From contig NZ_CP048114.1 in assembly GCF_010093025.1 (NCBI RefSeq), positions 1,860,001 through 1,924,000 of the forward strand: a DNA stretch of 64,000 nucleotides. Reading direction: 5' to 3'. Shown piece after piece: positions 20,675 to 29,712 of the stretch (positions within the stretch are counted from its first letter, which is position 1; every line of letters begins with the position of its first letter). Under the pieces are notes generated by a model. That model saw only the letters and a list, made by a program, of their open reading frames with translations. It did not search any database and was not told the DNA's origin. This DNA is from Edaphobacter sp. 12200R-103. Lineage in GTDB: Bacteria; Acidobacteriota; Terriglobia; Terriglobales; Acidobacteriaceae. Position numbers and translations under genes: made by a program.

Positions 20675-20700
20675 GTCATTCTGAGCGGAGCGAAGAATCC
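20675..20700. repeat. Short dispersed intergenic repeat, family of GTCATTCTGAGC
   Basis: The sequence begins GTCATTCTGAGCGGAGCG and continues AAGAATCC. Related stretches start at 29821 and 42283. All three are in gaps and share the same order of blocks. It is probably a non-coding repeat family common in this genome. Confidence 0.5.
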
Positions 20701-20763
20701 CTGCCTTCTGCCCGCAGCACCACAGACGTCACAGGCAAGACAGGAATCCTTCGCACCACTCAG

Positions 20764-21660
20764 CTAAACCGACTGCATCGCCTTGATCGCCTCCAGCCGC
20801 GCATTCTTCAGCGTCGTCTGCGGATCGCCGGTCGACATGAACTCCATGCAGATATAGCGGTCGTAGTGCAGTTCCGCCAGCTTGCGATAGATATTGTCGT
20901 AGTTGACCTCGCCCGTACCCGGCTGATGCCGTCCAGGAACATCCGCGATATGCACCAGACCTACCTGGTCGATGTTCTTCTCCAGTTTTTCGATCAGGTT
21001 TCCTGCCTGTTTCTGCTCGTGATAAAAGTCGTACAGAACCTTAACCCTCGGGCTGCCTACCGCTCGCGTAATCTCGAAGGCCTCGGCTACGCTCGGAACC
21101 GCCTCCTTGGGGTACTCCAGCAGGTCAATCGGCTCCAGTACAATCTCGATCTGCTCCTTCTCCAGAAGATCAGCGGCGTACTTCAGCGAATCTACAATCG
21201 CAGCTTTCTTCTCCTGGTCGCTCTGACCCGGGACACGTGTATACGCCGTGTAGATAAACTGCTTGCAGCCCAGCTCTTTCGCTCCCGGAATCGCCTTCGT
21301 CAGGTCGTCGTGCAGTGCCTGCCGCTTTGTGTGGTCCGCCAGTGGATTCCTGCCTGGCACCGCGCTGTCCACTGCGATTCCCAGAGCATGCTGCTTGGCC
21401 AGGTTCTTCTTCCACTCCTCCGGGGTCCACGTCTCGTACTCTTTTCCGACCTCGACCCCATTAAATCCAGCTCCTGCAGCCAGTTCCAGTTGCTGCTCAA
21501 ACGTAAGCCCTTTGGGAAGGGTCCACAACATGATCGAAAACTTGTGGCCAGCGTTGTTCTCAGGGGCGGCAGCCATTGCCGAACCCAGTACGTTCTTGCC
21601 TGGCAGCAATGACGCAAGCGAGGCGGCTACGGACATTTTTTGAAACTCTCGACGATTCAT
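20764..21660 (-). CDS. Tat-exported sugar phosphate isomerase/epimerase-like TIM barrel
   Basis: A 298-residue protein from the ATG at 21660, which has GGAG upstream. The N-terminus MNRREFQKMSVAASLASLL is a twin-arginine-type signal, so the protein is probably exported folded. The rest is an AP-endonuclease-2/xylose-isomerase barrel (GFNGVEVGKEYETW at the first strands; VLEPIDLLEYP and VKVLYDFYHEQ at the metal site). Hydroxypyruvate isomerase and tagatose epimerase are in this superfamily. The substrate is unknown. It is divergent from the cytochrome c gene, with both promoters in 143 bases. Confidence 0.8.
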   Translation of the reverse strand: MNRREFQKMSVAASLASLLPGKNVLGSAMAAAPENNAGHKFSIMLWTLPKGLTFEQQLELAAGAGFNGVEVGKEYETWTPEEWKKNLAKQHALGIAVDSAVPGRNPLADHTKRQALHDDLTKAIPGAKELGCKQFIYTAYTRVPGQSDQEKKAAIVDSLKYAADLLEKEQIEIVLEPIDLLEYPKEAVPSVAEAFEITRAVGSPRVKVLYDFYHEQKQAGNLIEKLEKNIDQVGLVHIADVPGRHQPGTGEVNYDNIYRKLAELHYDRYICMEFMSTGDPQTTLKNARLEAIKAMQSV

Positions 21661-21803
21661 TCGGTCTCCAGGTGCTGGCGAACAAGTATAAAGGTAAACG
21701 CAACAGGTGCCGTGCTCCATCATGCATTCAAAATGGATACACGACATCTTGTCCAACCCAACGACTTATAAGCACACGAGTCGAGGAAGCGGAGTCGATC
21801 CAT

Positions 21804-22589
21804 TTGAAGAAGCTATTCCGGCACCTTGCACCAGCCACCCTTCTCTTATTGACGGGGGCGCTCCCATCGCATGCCCAGTTCCCCCGTTCTCCGGTAAAGC
21901 CCGAAGCCGCCGAGGCAGGCGCTCAAATCTATAGCTCCAAATGTGCCAGCTGCCACGGCGAAGACGCTCGTGGAACCGCCAGCGCGCCCGACCTGCTGCG
22001 CTCGCTACCCGTCCTCCACGATCGCCGGCAGATGCTCTACGGCAAGGAACTGGCGCCCCTACTCGCGAAGGGTCCAAACCACAACTTCAACTTCGACGAA
22101 AAGCAGCTCGCGGATATCTCGCAGTTCCTCACCAAGTCCATTAACAGCATCCTGAGGAGCGGCTACAACTCGCAGCCCACTAATCTGCTGAGCGGCGATG
22201 CCAAGGCTGGCGAAGCCTATTTCAACGGCGCTGGCGGCTGCAACAAATGTCACTCCACCACAGAAGACCTGGCGCACGTCGGCACCCGGTACGCCCCGGC
22301 CGCCCTGCAGCAAAAGTTCCTCTTCCCGAACTTTGGTCTGTTTCTGCGGAAGAAGGTTCAGGTGACGGTTCAGCTTGCGTCAGGCAAGAGCTACACAGGC
22401 GATCTCGTCCACTTGGACGACTTCACCGTCACCCTGCACGAAAAATCCGGTGAGACTCGTTCGTTCAACCGCACTGCTCGCATCAAGGTGACGGAAGAGA
22501 ATCCCTACGCTGGGCACATCGCACTGCTCGACAAGTACACCGACGCCGACATTCACAACCTGACGACTTACCTGGCCACGCTCAAATGA
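21804..22589 (+). CDS. Exported diheme cytochrome c
   Basis: I place the start at the TTG at 21804: GGAG lies 8 bases upstream and it begins a clean signal peptide (LFRHLAPATLLLLTGALPSHAQ). The open frame extends to 21576 but the extra part overlaps the divergent promoter region. The 261-residue protein has two heme sites, CASCH (Cys47, Cys50, His51) and CNKCH (Cys146, Cys149, His150). Between and after them is a region resembling a small beta domain. Its stop overlaps the quinoprotein start by 4 bases, so it is the likely electron acceptor of that enzyme. Confidence 0.85.
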   Translation: MKKLFRHLAPATLLLLTGALPSHAQFPRSPVKPEAAEAGAQIYSSKCASCHGEDARGTASAPDLLRSLPVLHDRRQMLYGKELAPLLAKGPNHNFNFDEKQLADISQFLTKSINSILRSGYNSQPTNLLSGDAKAGEAYFNGAGGCNKCHSTTEDLAHVGTRYAPAALQQKFLFPNFGLFLRKKVQVTVQLASGKSYTGDLVHLDDFTVTLHEKSGETRSFNRTARIKVTEENPYAGHIALLDKYTDADIHNLTTYLATLK

Positions 22590-24172
22590 AAAAGATCTTC
22601 TCTGCATCTCTTCTCGCTCTACTGCTCCTGCCGTCGATGTCGCACGCTCAGGAAGAGTCCGCCAGCACTTCTACGGCTGCCCTATCGAAGCTCACCGACA
22701 GCTGGCCCACGTACAACGGCGACTACTCTGGCCGGCGTTACAGCTCACTCGCAAAGATCAACACCACCACGGTCAAGCAGCTCTCGCTCGCCTGGACCTA
22801 TCGCATTGAGACCACCACCGCCGGCGGCAAGCGCATTTCCGCAACACCTCTCGAAGTCGACGGCATTCTCTACTTCACCGTCCCCAGCCACGTATGGGCC
22901 GTGGATGCTCGCACCGGACGCAAGCTGTGGCAGTTCGACTGGGCCAGCAAGGGCGGCGAAGCCATCGGCAATCGCGGAGCAGCTGTCAAAGGTGACACCG
23001 TCTACTTTGAGACCGAAGACTGCAACCTCGTCGCCATCGACCGCAACACCGGCAAGGAAAAGTGGCACGCCCCTATCGGCAATCCCGATCAGTTCTACTT
23101 CGGCAGCGTCGCTCCAGTCATCGTCAAGAATCACGTGATGGTCGGCGTGAGCGGCGACGACTTCGACATTCCTGGATACATTGAAGCACACGATCCAGAA
23201 ACCGGCGCGCTGCAATGGCGCTGGTACACCCACCCTGAACCCGGTACACCCGAAGCCAAGACCTGGCCCAACGACGAAGCCATGACGCACGGTGGCGGCA
23301 TGACCTGGGTCGCCGGAACCTACGACCCTGAGTTGAATCTCTACTACTTCGGAACCGGCAACGCCCAGCCGGTTATCAATGGCCTTGCCCGCCCGGGAGC
23401 GAACCTCTTTACCTCGACCATCTGCGCCCTCAATCCCGATACCGGCAAGCTCGTCTGGTACTTCCAGCCCAATCCGCACGACACGCACGACTGGGACGCC
23501 GTACAGACTCCCGTGCTCTTCGACGGCATCATCAAGGGTCAGAAACACAAGCTCCTCGCGCAGGCCAGCCGAAACGGTTGGTTCTTCGTTCTCGATCGCA
23601 CCAACGGCAAAAATCTGCTGACCACGCCATTTGCCAAGCAGAATTGGACCCTCGGCGTCGACGACAAAGGTTCCCCCATCCCTAACCCCGAGAAGATGGC
23701 CCACACCAACGGCTCGCTCCTAGCTCCCAATCAGGCAGGCGCAGCCAACTGGTACCCACCCAGCTTCAGCCCGCTGACCGGACTCTTCTACGTGCCCGCG
23801 TACGACGCCTACAGCGTCTATTACATCTACGACAACAACAAGAAACCCGAAGGTTGGGCAGGTAACGACCGCGGTGGCTGGTCGAGCGCCTCGCTCCGCG
23901 CCCTCGACTACAAGACCGGCAAGGTCCGCTGGGACCACAAATGGCCAACATCAGGTGGCCGCTCCGGTATCCTCACCACCGCGGGCAATGTACTTTTCAC
24001 TGGCGATACTACATCGAACCTCGTCGCCTTTAACGCCACCACGGGAGCCATCCTCTGGCACGCCGGACTGGGCAACATCGTCACCAACGGCCCCATTACC
24101 TTCGAGCTTGATGGCCTGCAGTACGTCGTAGCAGCAGCGGGTGACACACTCTATGCCTTCAACCTGCGCTAA
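22586..24172 (+). CDS. PQQ-type quinoprotein dehydrogenase, acidobacterial type
   Basis: A 528-residue periplasmic protein with a Sec signal (SASLLALLLLPSMSHAQ). The propeller shows the typical W-motif repeats (DTGKLVWYF, TGKEKWHAP, TGRKLWQFDW). The calcium/PQQ region is partly kept: FGTGNA (Asn259) and THDWDA with the catalytic-type Asp. Two positions differ. The vicinal cysteines that sit over PQQ in methanol dehydrogenase are replaced by Gly124-Glu125, in front of a conserved N-R-G. The calcium-ligand Glu is replaced by Asp192. I recall that some acidobacterial relatives are annotated as possibly cofactor-free quinoproteins. It is translated with the diheme cytochrome c. Substrate unknown. 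Confidence 0.8.
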   Translation: MKKIFSASLLALLLLPSMSHAQEESASTSTAALSKLTDSWPTYNGDYSGRRYSSLAKINTTTVKQLSLAWTYRIETTTAGGKRISATPLEVDGILYFTVPSHVWAVDARTGRKLWQFDWASKGGEAIGNRGAAVKGDTVYFETEDCNLVAIDRNTGKEKWHAPIGNPDQFYFGSVAPVIVKNHVMVGVSGDDFDIPGYIEAHDPETGALQWRWYTHPEPGTPEAKTWPNDEAMTHGGGMTWVAGTYDPELNLYYFGTGNAQPVINGLARPGANLFTSTICALNPDTGKLVWYFQPNPHDTHDWDAVQTPVLFDGIIKGQKHKLLAQASRNGWFFVLDRTNGKNLLTTPFAKQNWTLGVDDKGSPIPNPEKMAHTNGSLLAPNQAGAANWYPPSFSPLTGLFYVPAYDAYSVYYIYDNNKKPEGWAGNDRGGWSSASLRALDYKTGKVRWDHKWPTSGGRSGILTTAGNVLFTGDTTSNLVAFNATTGAILWHAGLGNIVTNGPITFELDGLQYVVAAAGDTLYAFNLR

Positions 24173-24190
24173 CGCTGCCAAGACGTATTA

Positions 24191-24236
24191 CATCCTTCAC
24201 GGGGGCCGTCTTTATTGACGGTCCCCGTGAAGGATG
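24191..24236. terminator. Strong bidirectional hairpin terminator
   Basis: A 20-bp inverted repeat (24191-24210 with 24217-24236) with one G-T pair closes a 6-base loop TTTATT. It lies between the quinoprotein and the convergent dipeptidase and reaches almost to the latter's stop codon. Confidence 0.82.
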
Positions 24237-24239
24237 CGA

Positions 24240-25475
24240 TCAAGCCTTTCCTTCATTTATCTTTCTGAAGCACCGCAGAAGATTCCCGCCCCAGAACTTT
24301 TTGATCCTCTCCTCGCTGTACCCCCTGCGCAACATCGCATCGGTCACCATTGGAAGATCACGCACATCACGCATTCCCTTCGCCAGTGTGGGTCCGCCGT
24401 CGAAGTCTGTACCGATCGCAACATGATCTTCGCCCACCAGTTTGATCGCCCGGTCCACCACGCCCACCCAGTCGTCCACCTTCATCGCCACCGAATCCGG
24501 AACCGTCGCGCCTTTCATCGGATACCCCGACGCGACCAGCGAATCTACCTCGTAGATCGTCTTGCCTTTCACCTTGTCGGGAATGCTGGCCGTATCGAAA
24601 AAAGTCTTGCCCCGCTCTGCCGTGATCCACTTGTACTCGGGCAGATAGTTGAACTCGCTTCCAATCTGAAACCCGATCACGCCACCCTTCGTCGCCAGTT
24701 TCTCCAGCAGCTTATCGGGCATATTTCGCGGAATATTGTTCACCTGCCGCAGTCCGTGATGGGTCGCGATCACCGGAACTTCGCTGGCATCGATCGCCTG
24801 CGAGATCGCCTCATCCGAAGAATGCGAGACGTTGATCACCATGCCCAGGCGGTTCATCTCCTTGATCACCGCGCGCCCGTGAGCATTTAGCCCATTCACC
24901 TTCGCCGCCGAGCAGCACGAATCCGCATAGTTCTGGTCCCAGTTATGCGCTGAAAGCTGAGCCGACCGCAGTCCCAGCCGGTGCATATCCCGCAGCACTC
25001 CCAGGTCTCCGTCCAGGTCATAGCTGCCTTCAATGTCGAGCACGGCCGCCATCTTCCCCTTGGCACGAATGCGCTCCACGTCATCGGCATTCAGCGCCAG
25101 CTCGACCTTGTCCCTGTTCTCCTCCAACTGCCTCCGGGCATGGTCCATCCGGCGCATCGCCTGCTTGGTCTCGAAGCGGCTCGGGTAATACTCCTCCGGA
25201 ATAAAGACCGACAGAAAGAACGCTCCCTCCCCGCCTTCCCGAGCCCGCACCAGGTCCCACTGTCCATCGCTCTTGCGCTCTCCCATGCTTCCGCCGTGGT
25301 AGAACTCCCGATCCAACGCATGTACATGCCCATCAAAGATAAAGGCTCGCTGATGAATCTCCTTCGCGCGAGCCGAAACTGCCGGTGCAGCCTGATCTTC
25401 CGCTGCGGCTATCATCGATCGCAATGCAAACGGCGCCGCCGCACTGTATCCCAGAAACCTCCGTCTGCTCAGCAC
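24240..25475 (-). CDS. Tat-exported membrane dipeptidase (renal dipeptidase family)
   Basis: About 411 residues from a GTG at 25475, which follows an AAGGTGG-like site; the frame is open to 25508. The N-terminus SRRRFLGYSAAAPFALRS is a twin-arginine signal. Peptidase M19 features are the N-terminal metal site FDGHVHALD, the mid-protein THHGLRQVNN, and the C-terminal GTDFDGG and KKFWGGNLLR. The family uses two zinc ions to cleave dipeptides, including ones with D-residues. It is divergent from the tandem unknown pair, which suggests shared regulation. Tat export implies the protein folds with metal in the cytoplasm. Confidence 0.88.
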   Translation of the reverse strand: MLSRRRFLGYSAAAPFALRSMIAAAEDQAAPAVSARAKEIHQRAFIFDGHVHALDREFYHGGSMGERKSDGQWDLVRAREGGEGAFFLSVFIPEEYYPSRFETKQAMRRMDHARRQLEENRDKVELALNADDVERIRAKGKMAAVLDIEGSYDLDGDLGVLRDMHRLGLRSAQLSAHNWDQNYADSCCSAAKVNGLNAHGRAVIKEMNRLGMVINVSHSSDEAISQAIDASEVPVIATHHGLRQVNNIPRNMPDKLLEKLATKGGVIGFQIGSEFNYLPEYKWITAERGKTFFDTASIPDKVKGKTIYEVDSLVASGYPMKGATVPDSVAMKVDDWVGVVDRAIKLVGEDHVAIGTDFDGGPTLAKGMRDVRDLPMVTDAMLRRGYSEERIKKFWGGNLLRCFRKINEGKA

Positions 25476-25690
25476 CGATCCACCTTCCTGCACACAGCTT
25501 CTCCCCACAAAGATCTCCCCTCGTCATCACTCTTGTTCCGGAATCTTATACGATCCTGCGCACCTCTCACTCCTCCCTTATTTCGCAAAGAAATAAGAGC
25601 AAGGACATTTGACCTAGAACGAAACCCTCACAACTGAGTACCATTCCGCCATCGCGAAACTTCACAGAACGACGATCGTCAAGGACGGCC

Positions 25691-26902
25691 ATGGCTCCCA
25701 ACGTGACATCAGGAAAACGCCCGCGGCTTGCTGGCGTAGTTACGGCGTATCGAAGATATCTCCATCCCCAACACGTCATCGACCGCTTTCTCGATGGCTA
25801 TGGATGGAACGGTGTCTATCACCATCCACCGATGGATGTCGTCTCGCTCTACGTCGATCAGCATGGCGAGGGTGACCTCTTTCAGGAGCGCGCCGACCGC
25901 CATCCCAAGATGAAGATCTGCTCCTCCATCGAAGACACCCTCACCCTCGGCACCAGCAAACTCGCCGTCGATGGTGTGGTGGTCGTCGCTGAGCACGGCG
26001 TTTATCCCCTGAGCCCCAACGGAATCATGATGCGCCCGCACTACGAGTTCTTCGAGAAGATCACCAACGTCTTTCGCTCCTCCGGCCACTCCGTCCCCTA
26101 CTTCAACGACAAGGAGCTCTCCTGGAACTGGGATTGGTGCAAAAAGATGGTCGACGTCTCCCACGAGCTGAACTTCCCGCTTCAGGGAGGCTCCAGTCTC
26201 GCGGTCACCTGGCGAATCCCCTCAGCCGAATTCCCCCTCGATGCCACGGTCAAAGAAGCTCTCTCCGTCGGCTATGGAGGAATGACCAGCTATGACTTCC
26301 ATGGCCTGGAGACCATTCAATGCATGGTCGAGCGCCGCAAGGGCGGAGAAACCGGCGTTGAATGGATCCAAACCTACCGCAAAGATGCCTTCTGGAAGGC
26401 CTACGAAGACAAGGTCTGGTCGCACGATCTGATGCGCGCAGCGCTCAGCCGCAGCTTCACCATCCGTCCTGGCGCTGCCACCTTCACCAACGACCTCCCC
26501 ACGGTCGATCAGATGAAGGCGATGGTGCCCGATCCCGTCGCCTACCAGTACAAACATCGTGACGGCCTTCTCAGCACCATGATCCTGCTCTACGGCATGG
26601 TGCGCGACTTTACCTTCGCCGCCACCATTGAGGGCCAATCCAAACCCTTCTCCACCCAGATGCATCTCCCCATGCCCGACGGACGCACCACGCTTGCCAG
26701 CTTCTTCAGCCCGCTCGTCAATAACGCCGAAAAGATGTTTCTCACCGGCAAGGCGCAATATCCGATCGAGCGGACACTGCTCACGAGCGGCTTGCTGATT
26801 GCCGGTGTCGAAAGCGATAAAAAGGGCAGGCGCCTCGAGACGCCAAATCTCGCCGCCGTCCGTTATCAACCCAACCCTGAATCCACCTACTGGAGGAGCT
26901 GA
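25691..26902 (+). CDS. Conserved protein of unknown function, first of a tandem homologous pair
   Basis: A 403-residue soluble protein without a signal peptide. It is clearly homologous to the next gene: both share V-V-S-L-Y-V-D, VPYFN, GSSL.VTWR, ERRKGGETGV and a C-terminal ETP.LA...YQP block. The N-terminal half has an alternating beta-alpha pattern with VDGVVVVAEHGVYP, reminiscent of Gfo/Idh oxidoreductases. I see no GxGxxG nucleotide motif. I recall similar uncharacterised proteins in planctomycetes and acidobacteria. The ATG at 25691 lies in a 215-base divergent gap. The stop shares its last base with the next start, so the two form a translationally coupled operon. Confidence 0.75.
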   Translation: MAPNVTSGKRPRLAGVVTAYRRYLHPQHVIDRFLDGYGWNGVYHHPPMDVVSLYVDQHGEGDLFQERADRHPKMKICSSIEDTLTLGTSKLAVDGVVVVAEHGVYPLSPNGIMMRPHYEFFEKITNVFRSSGHSVPYFNDKELSWNWDWCKKMVDVSHELNFPLQGGSSLAVTWRIPSAEFPLDATVKEALSVGYGGMTSYDFHGLETIQCMVERRKGGETGVEWIQTYRKDAFWKAYEDKVWSHDLMRAALSRSFTIRPGAATFTNDLPTVDQMKAMVPDPVAYQYKHRDGLLSTMILLYGMVRDFTFAATIEGQSKPFSTQMHLPMPDGRTTLASFFSPLVNNAEKMFLTGKAQYPIERTLLTSGLLIAGVESDKKGRRLETPNLAAVRYQPNPESTYWRS

Positions 26903-28275
26903 TGCTGACACGTCGTCGTTTTCTGGGCAATTCCGCGCTGACCTCCTCCATGCTGGTTGTTCCCGAATGGGCTCGTTCTGCCTTCGGCCAGCAGAGGCTC
27001 GCTTCGTCCAACCCTATCCGTCTAGCGGTCCTCGGCAGCACCTATCGTCTCGGCTCGCACCTGCAGACCATCACCGACCGCTTTCTCATCGGCTATCCGT
27101 TCGACGGCGACTGGCACCTGCCCAACATCAAGGTCGTCTCCCTCTACGTCGACGAGCATGCGCGTCAGCGCGGCGACGGTCCCGACGAATTTGTACGCTC
27201 CATGATGGGGGGCTCCAGGCAAAGGTCGGCCAATCCCTGGCCCCCGGAAGACCTCAGCCCGGCACGAGCCAAACAGTTCGGTTTCCGCCTCTGCCGCAAT
27301 ATCCCCGAAGCCCTCCGCGTCGGAGGCGATCGCATCGCTGTCGACGCCGTCCTCACCATCGTCGAGCAGTGCCCGCCCTATCCCTATCCGGTCAACGATA
27401 AAGACCAGGTCCTGCTTCCGCGCTTCGACTTCTTTGAGCAGTGTGCCCAGGTCTTCGAGACGGAAAAGCACGCGGTTCCCTACTTTAACCACAAGCAGCT
27501 CTCCTTCAGCTTCTCAGAAGCTCAGACGATGGTGAAGAAGGCAGATCGCCTCAAGATGCCTCTGCTCTCCGGCTCATCCCTTCCCGTCACCTGGCGGCTT
27601 CCTGCAGTCGATGTCCCCGTTGGCGCTCGCGTCAAAGAAGCCGTCATGGTCGGCGTAGGAAACCTCGATGACGGCGATTTCGATGCCCTCGAAGCCATGC
27701 AGTCCATGCTCGAGCGTCGCAAAGGCGGCGAGACTGGCGTCAAGGCCGTACAACTACTCGAAGGAGACGATGTCTGGGCCGCCGCAAAGGCTGGACGCTG
27801 GTCGAAAGACCTGCTCAGCTCCGCCCTCTCCCGCAGCGACACCCCAATGGGTCTGAGCCTCCTCGATGGCAGATGCCAGGATCTAACCGACGACGATCTT
27901 CTACCGCAACTCGTCAAAGACCCGGCCGCGTACTGCATCGAGTACACCGATGGAACACGCGCCACCATGCTCATGCTCAATGGAGCCGTGCAGGATTACA
28001 ATATCTCCGTTCAGCTCGAAGATCAGCAACTCGTCTCCACGCAGTTCCTCAGGCCCTTGCCACCCAACGAGGCCTACTCCGCCTGTCTCGCCTCCAAGGT
28101 CGAAAGCCTTTACCAGAACCGCAAGCCGCCCTACCCGACCCAACGCGTCCTGCTCGTCACCGGTATGCTCGAAGCCTGCCTCAACTCACGCCATCGCTTC
28201 GGACAGCTCATCGAGACGCCACATCTCGCCATCCTGTACCAGCCACCAACAGAGTCACAGTACATCCAGATTTGA
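26902..28275 (+). CDS. Conserved protein of unknown function with Tat signal, second of the pair
   Basis: A 457-residue homologue of the preceding protein, differing by an N-terminal twin-arginine signal (LTRRRFLGNSALTSS). An insert of about 35 residues near positions 85-125 (RSMMGGSRQRSANPWPP region) is absent from the first copy. It would act outside the cytoplasm while the first copy stays inside, so the two probably do related work on either side of the membrane. The start ATG overlaps the upstream stop by one base. No catalytic residues can be assigned. The divergent Tat-exported dipeptidase may share the pathway. Confidence 0.75.
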   Translation: MLTRRRFLGNSALTSSMLVVPEWARSAFGQQRLASSNPIRLAVLGSTYRLGSHLQTITDRFLIGYPFDGDWHLPNIKVVSLYVDEHARQRGDGPDEFVRSMMGGSRQRSANPWPPEDLSPARAKQFGFRLCRNIPEALRVGGDRIAVDAVLTIVEQCPPYPYPVNDKDQVLLPRFDFFEQCAQVFETEKHAVPYFNHKQLSFSFSEAQTMVKKADRLKMPLLSGSSLPVTWRLPAVDVPVGARVKEAVMVGVGNLDDGDFDALEAMQSMLERRKGGETGVKAVQLLEGDDVWAAAKAGRWSKDLLSSALSRSDTPMGLSLLDGRCQDLTDDDLLPQLVKDPAAYCIEYTDGTRATMLMLNGAVQDYNISVQLEDQQLVSTQFLRPLPPNEAYSACLASKVESLYQNRKPPYPTQRVLLVTGMLEACLNSRHRFGQLIETPHLAILYQPPTESQYIQI

Positions 28276-28303
28276 AGAGAGATTCCGATCCTCCCACAAC
28301 GCG

Positions 28304-28345
28304 GTTGCCCCATCTTCGCGACGGCCTTATCGTCGCTAAGGTGGG
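28304..28345. repeat. Palindromic intergenic repeat, copy 1
   Basis: An imperfect 14-bp stem (28309-28322 with 28332-28345; one G-T pair and one mismatch) with a 9-base loop, preceded by GTTGC. A near-identical element is at 32648-32688 in the same orientation. It also sits where a terminator is expected between convergent genes. Confidence 0.7.
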
Positions 28346-28395
28346 TTCCTTCGAGCGAGGTCTCGAACAATCACATCTGCGAACACCCAATCTCT

Positions 28396-29712
28396 TTACG
28401 CCACCCCAACCTCACGCTCGGCCCGCCGTCCCCCCAGATATCCAAACAACGCAATGTAGATATAGCAGACCGCTGGAATCACAAACGCATGCTGCACACC
28501 GATCAGATCAGCCAGGTGCCCCTCAGCCAACGGAATCAGCGCTCCGCCCACAATCGCCGCCACCATGAGACTCGATCCTTTGCTTGTCAACGGCCCCAGT
28601 CCCGTCAGACCTACGGTAAAGATGCTCGGAAACATCACCGAGTTGAACAGTCCGACCGCCAGGATCGCCCACATGGCCGTATGTCCATGTGTCAGGATCG
28701 AAGTCACCACCAGCACAAAGGCCAGCACTGCCGCCGTACCCAGCACGACGCTTGTACGCAGCTTGGTCAACAGCCACGAGCCGATAAACCGGCCCACCAT
28801 AGCGCCACCCCAGTACAGCGCAACATACCGCGCCGCGGTTTTCTCTGAAAGCGCCGCAATCTCCGGCAGCCCAAAGTAATTCACCAGGAAGCTCCCGATC
28901 GAAACCTCAGCACCGACATAGACAAAAATTCCCACCGCACCGGCCAGCAGAATTGGATGCTTCCAGATGCTGTCATTCTGTGTAGAATCCAACTCGCCTG
29001 GACGGATGTCGCGGGTAAAGTCCATGGTTGGCATCTTCAGCACGGCAAAGGAGATCGCCAGCAACACCAGCATCAGGCCAATCCCCAGGTAAGGCAGCCG
29101 CACCGACGAAGCCTGCTCCGTCCTGTAGTGCTGCAGGGCCGCCGCTGAGAGCGACCGCAACTTCTCCGGAGCCATGGGAGCTGCTGCGAGGATAAACATG
29201 CTGCCAAAGAACGGAGCCACAAAGGTTCCAAATGAGTTGAACGCCTGCGAAAGATTCAGCCGCGCCGCGCTCGTCTCCGGTGGACCGAGATTCGCTACAT
29301 AAGGATTCGCCGCCACCTGTAGCGTCGTGATGCCTGCCGCCAGAATCACCAGCGCCGACAGAAACAGCCCGAACGAGGCCGCTGCCGAGGCAGGAAGAAA
29401 GAGAAACGCCCCCACCGCCATCACCAGCAACCCGATGACCATTGTTCCCTTGTAGCCCCGCCATTCCACCAGCTTGCCGGCCGGAACCGCAAAGATGAAA
29501 TAGGAGGAAAAGAAACAGAACTGCACCAGCATCGCCTGCGCATAGTTCAGGTCGAAGATGCCCTTCAGATGCGGGATCAGAATGTCGTTCAGGCAGGTCA
29601 GAAAGCCCCACATAAAAAAGAGCATCGTCGCGATGCTCATGGCCCGGACGTCGGTCTTCTCCGCTCCGGAATGTTGCGCTGTCGTGCCTGCTGCCCCTGC
29701 TCCAATGGCCAT
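28396..29712 (-). CDS. FucP/GluP-type sugar:proton symporter (MFS)
   Basis: A 438-residue major facilitator transporter with about twelve membrane helices. The first helix region FFMWGFLTCLNDILIPHLK is the hallmark of the fucose/galactose/glucose permease group (FucP, GluP). The conserved QVAANPYVANLGPPETSAARLN segment follows helix 4. It should import a hexose, deoxyhexose or related sugar with protons. It is monocistronic, facing the tandem unknown pair and separated from it by palindromic repeat copy 1. The sugar cannot be told from sequence; the neighbourhood hints at catabolism of an unusual sugar. Confidence 0.87.
   Translation of the reverse strand: MAIGAGAAGTTAQHSGAEKTDVRAMSIATMLFFMWGFLTCLNDILIPHLKGIFDLNYAQAMLVQFCFFSSYFIFAVPAGKLVEWRGYKGTMVIGLLVMAVGAFLFLPASAAASFGLFLSALVILAAGITTLQVAANPYVANLGPPETSAARLNLSQAFNSFGTFVAPFFGSMFILAAAPMAPEKLRSLSAAALQHYRTEQASSVRLPYLGIGLMLVLLAISFAVLKMPTMDFTRDIRPGELDSTQNDSIWKHPILLAGAVGIFVYVGAEVSIGSFLVNYFGLPEIAALSEKTAARYVALYWGGAMVGRFIGSWLLTKLRTSVVLGTAAVLAFVLVVTSILTHGHTAMWAILAVGLFNSVMFPSIFTVGLTGLGPLTSKGSSLMVAAIVGGALIPLAEGHLADLIGVQHAFVIPAVCYIYIALFGYLGGRRAEREVGVA

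Noticed and set aside
22745..23704. 319-codon frame antisense to the quinoprotein
   Set aside because: The quinoprotein has a signal peptide and propeller motifs, and the antisense product resembles nothing.
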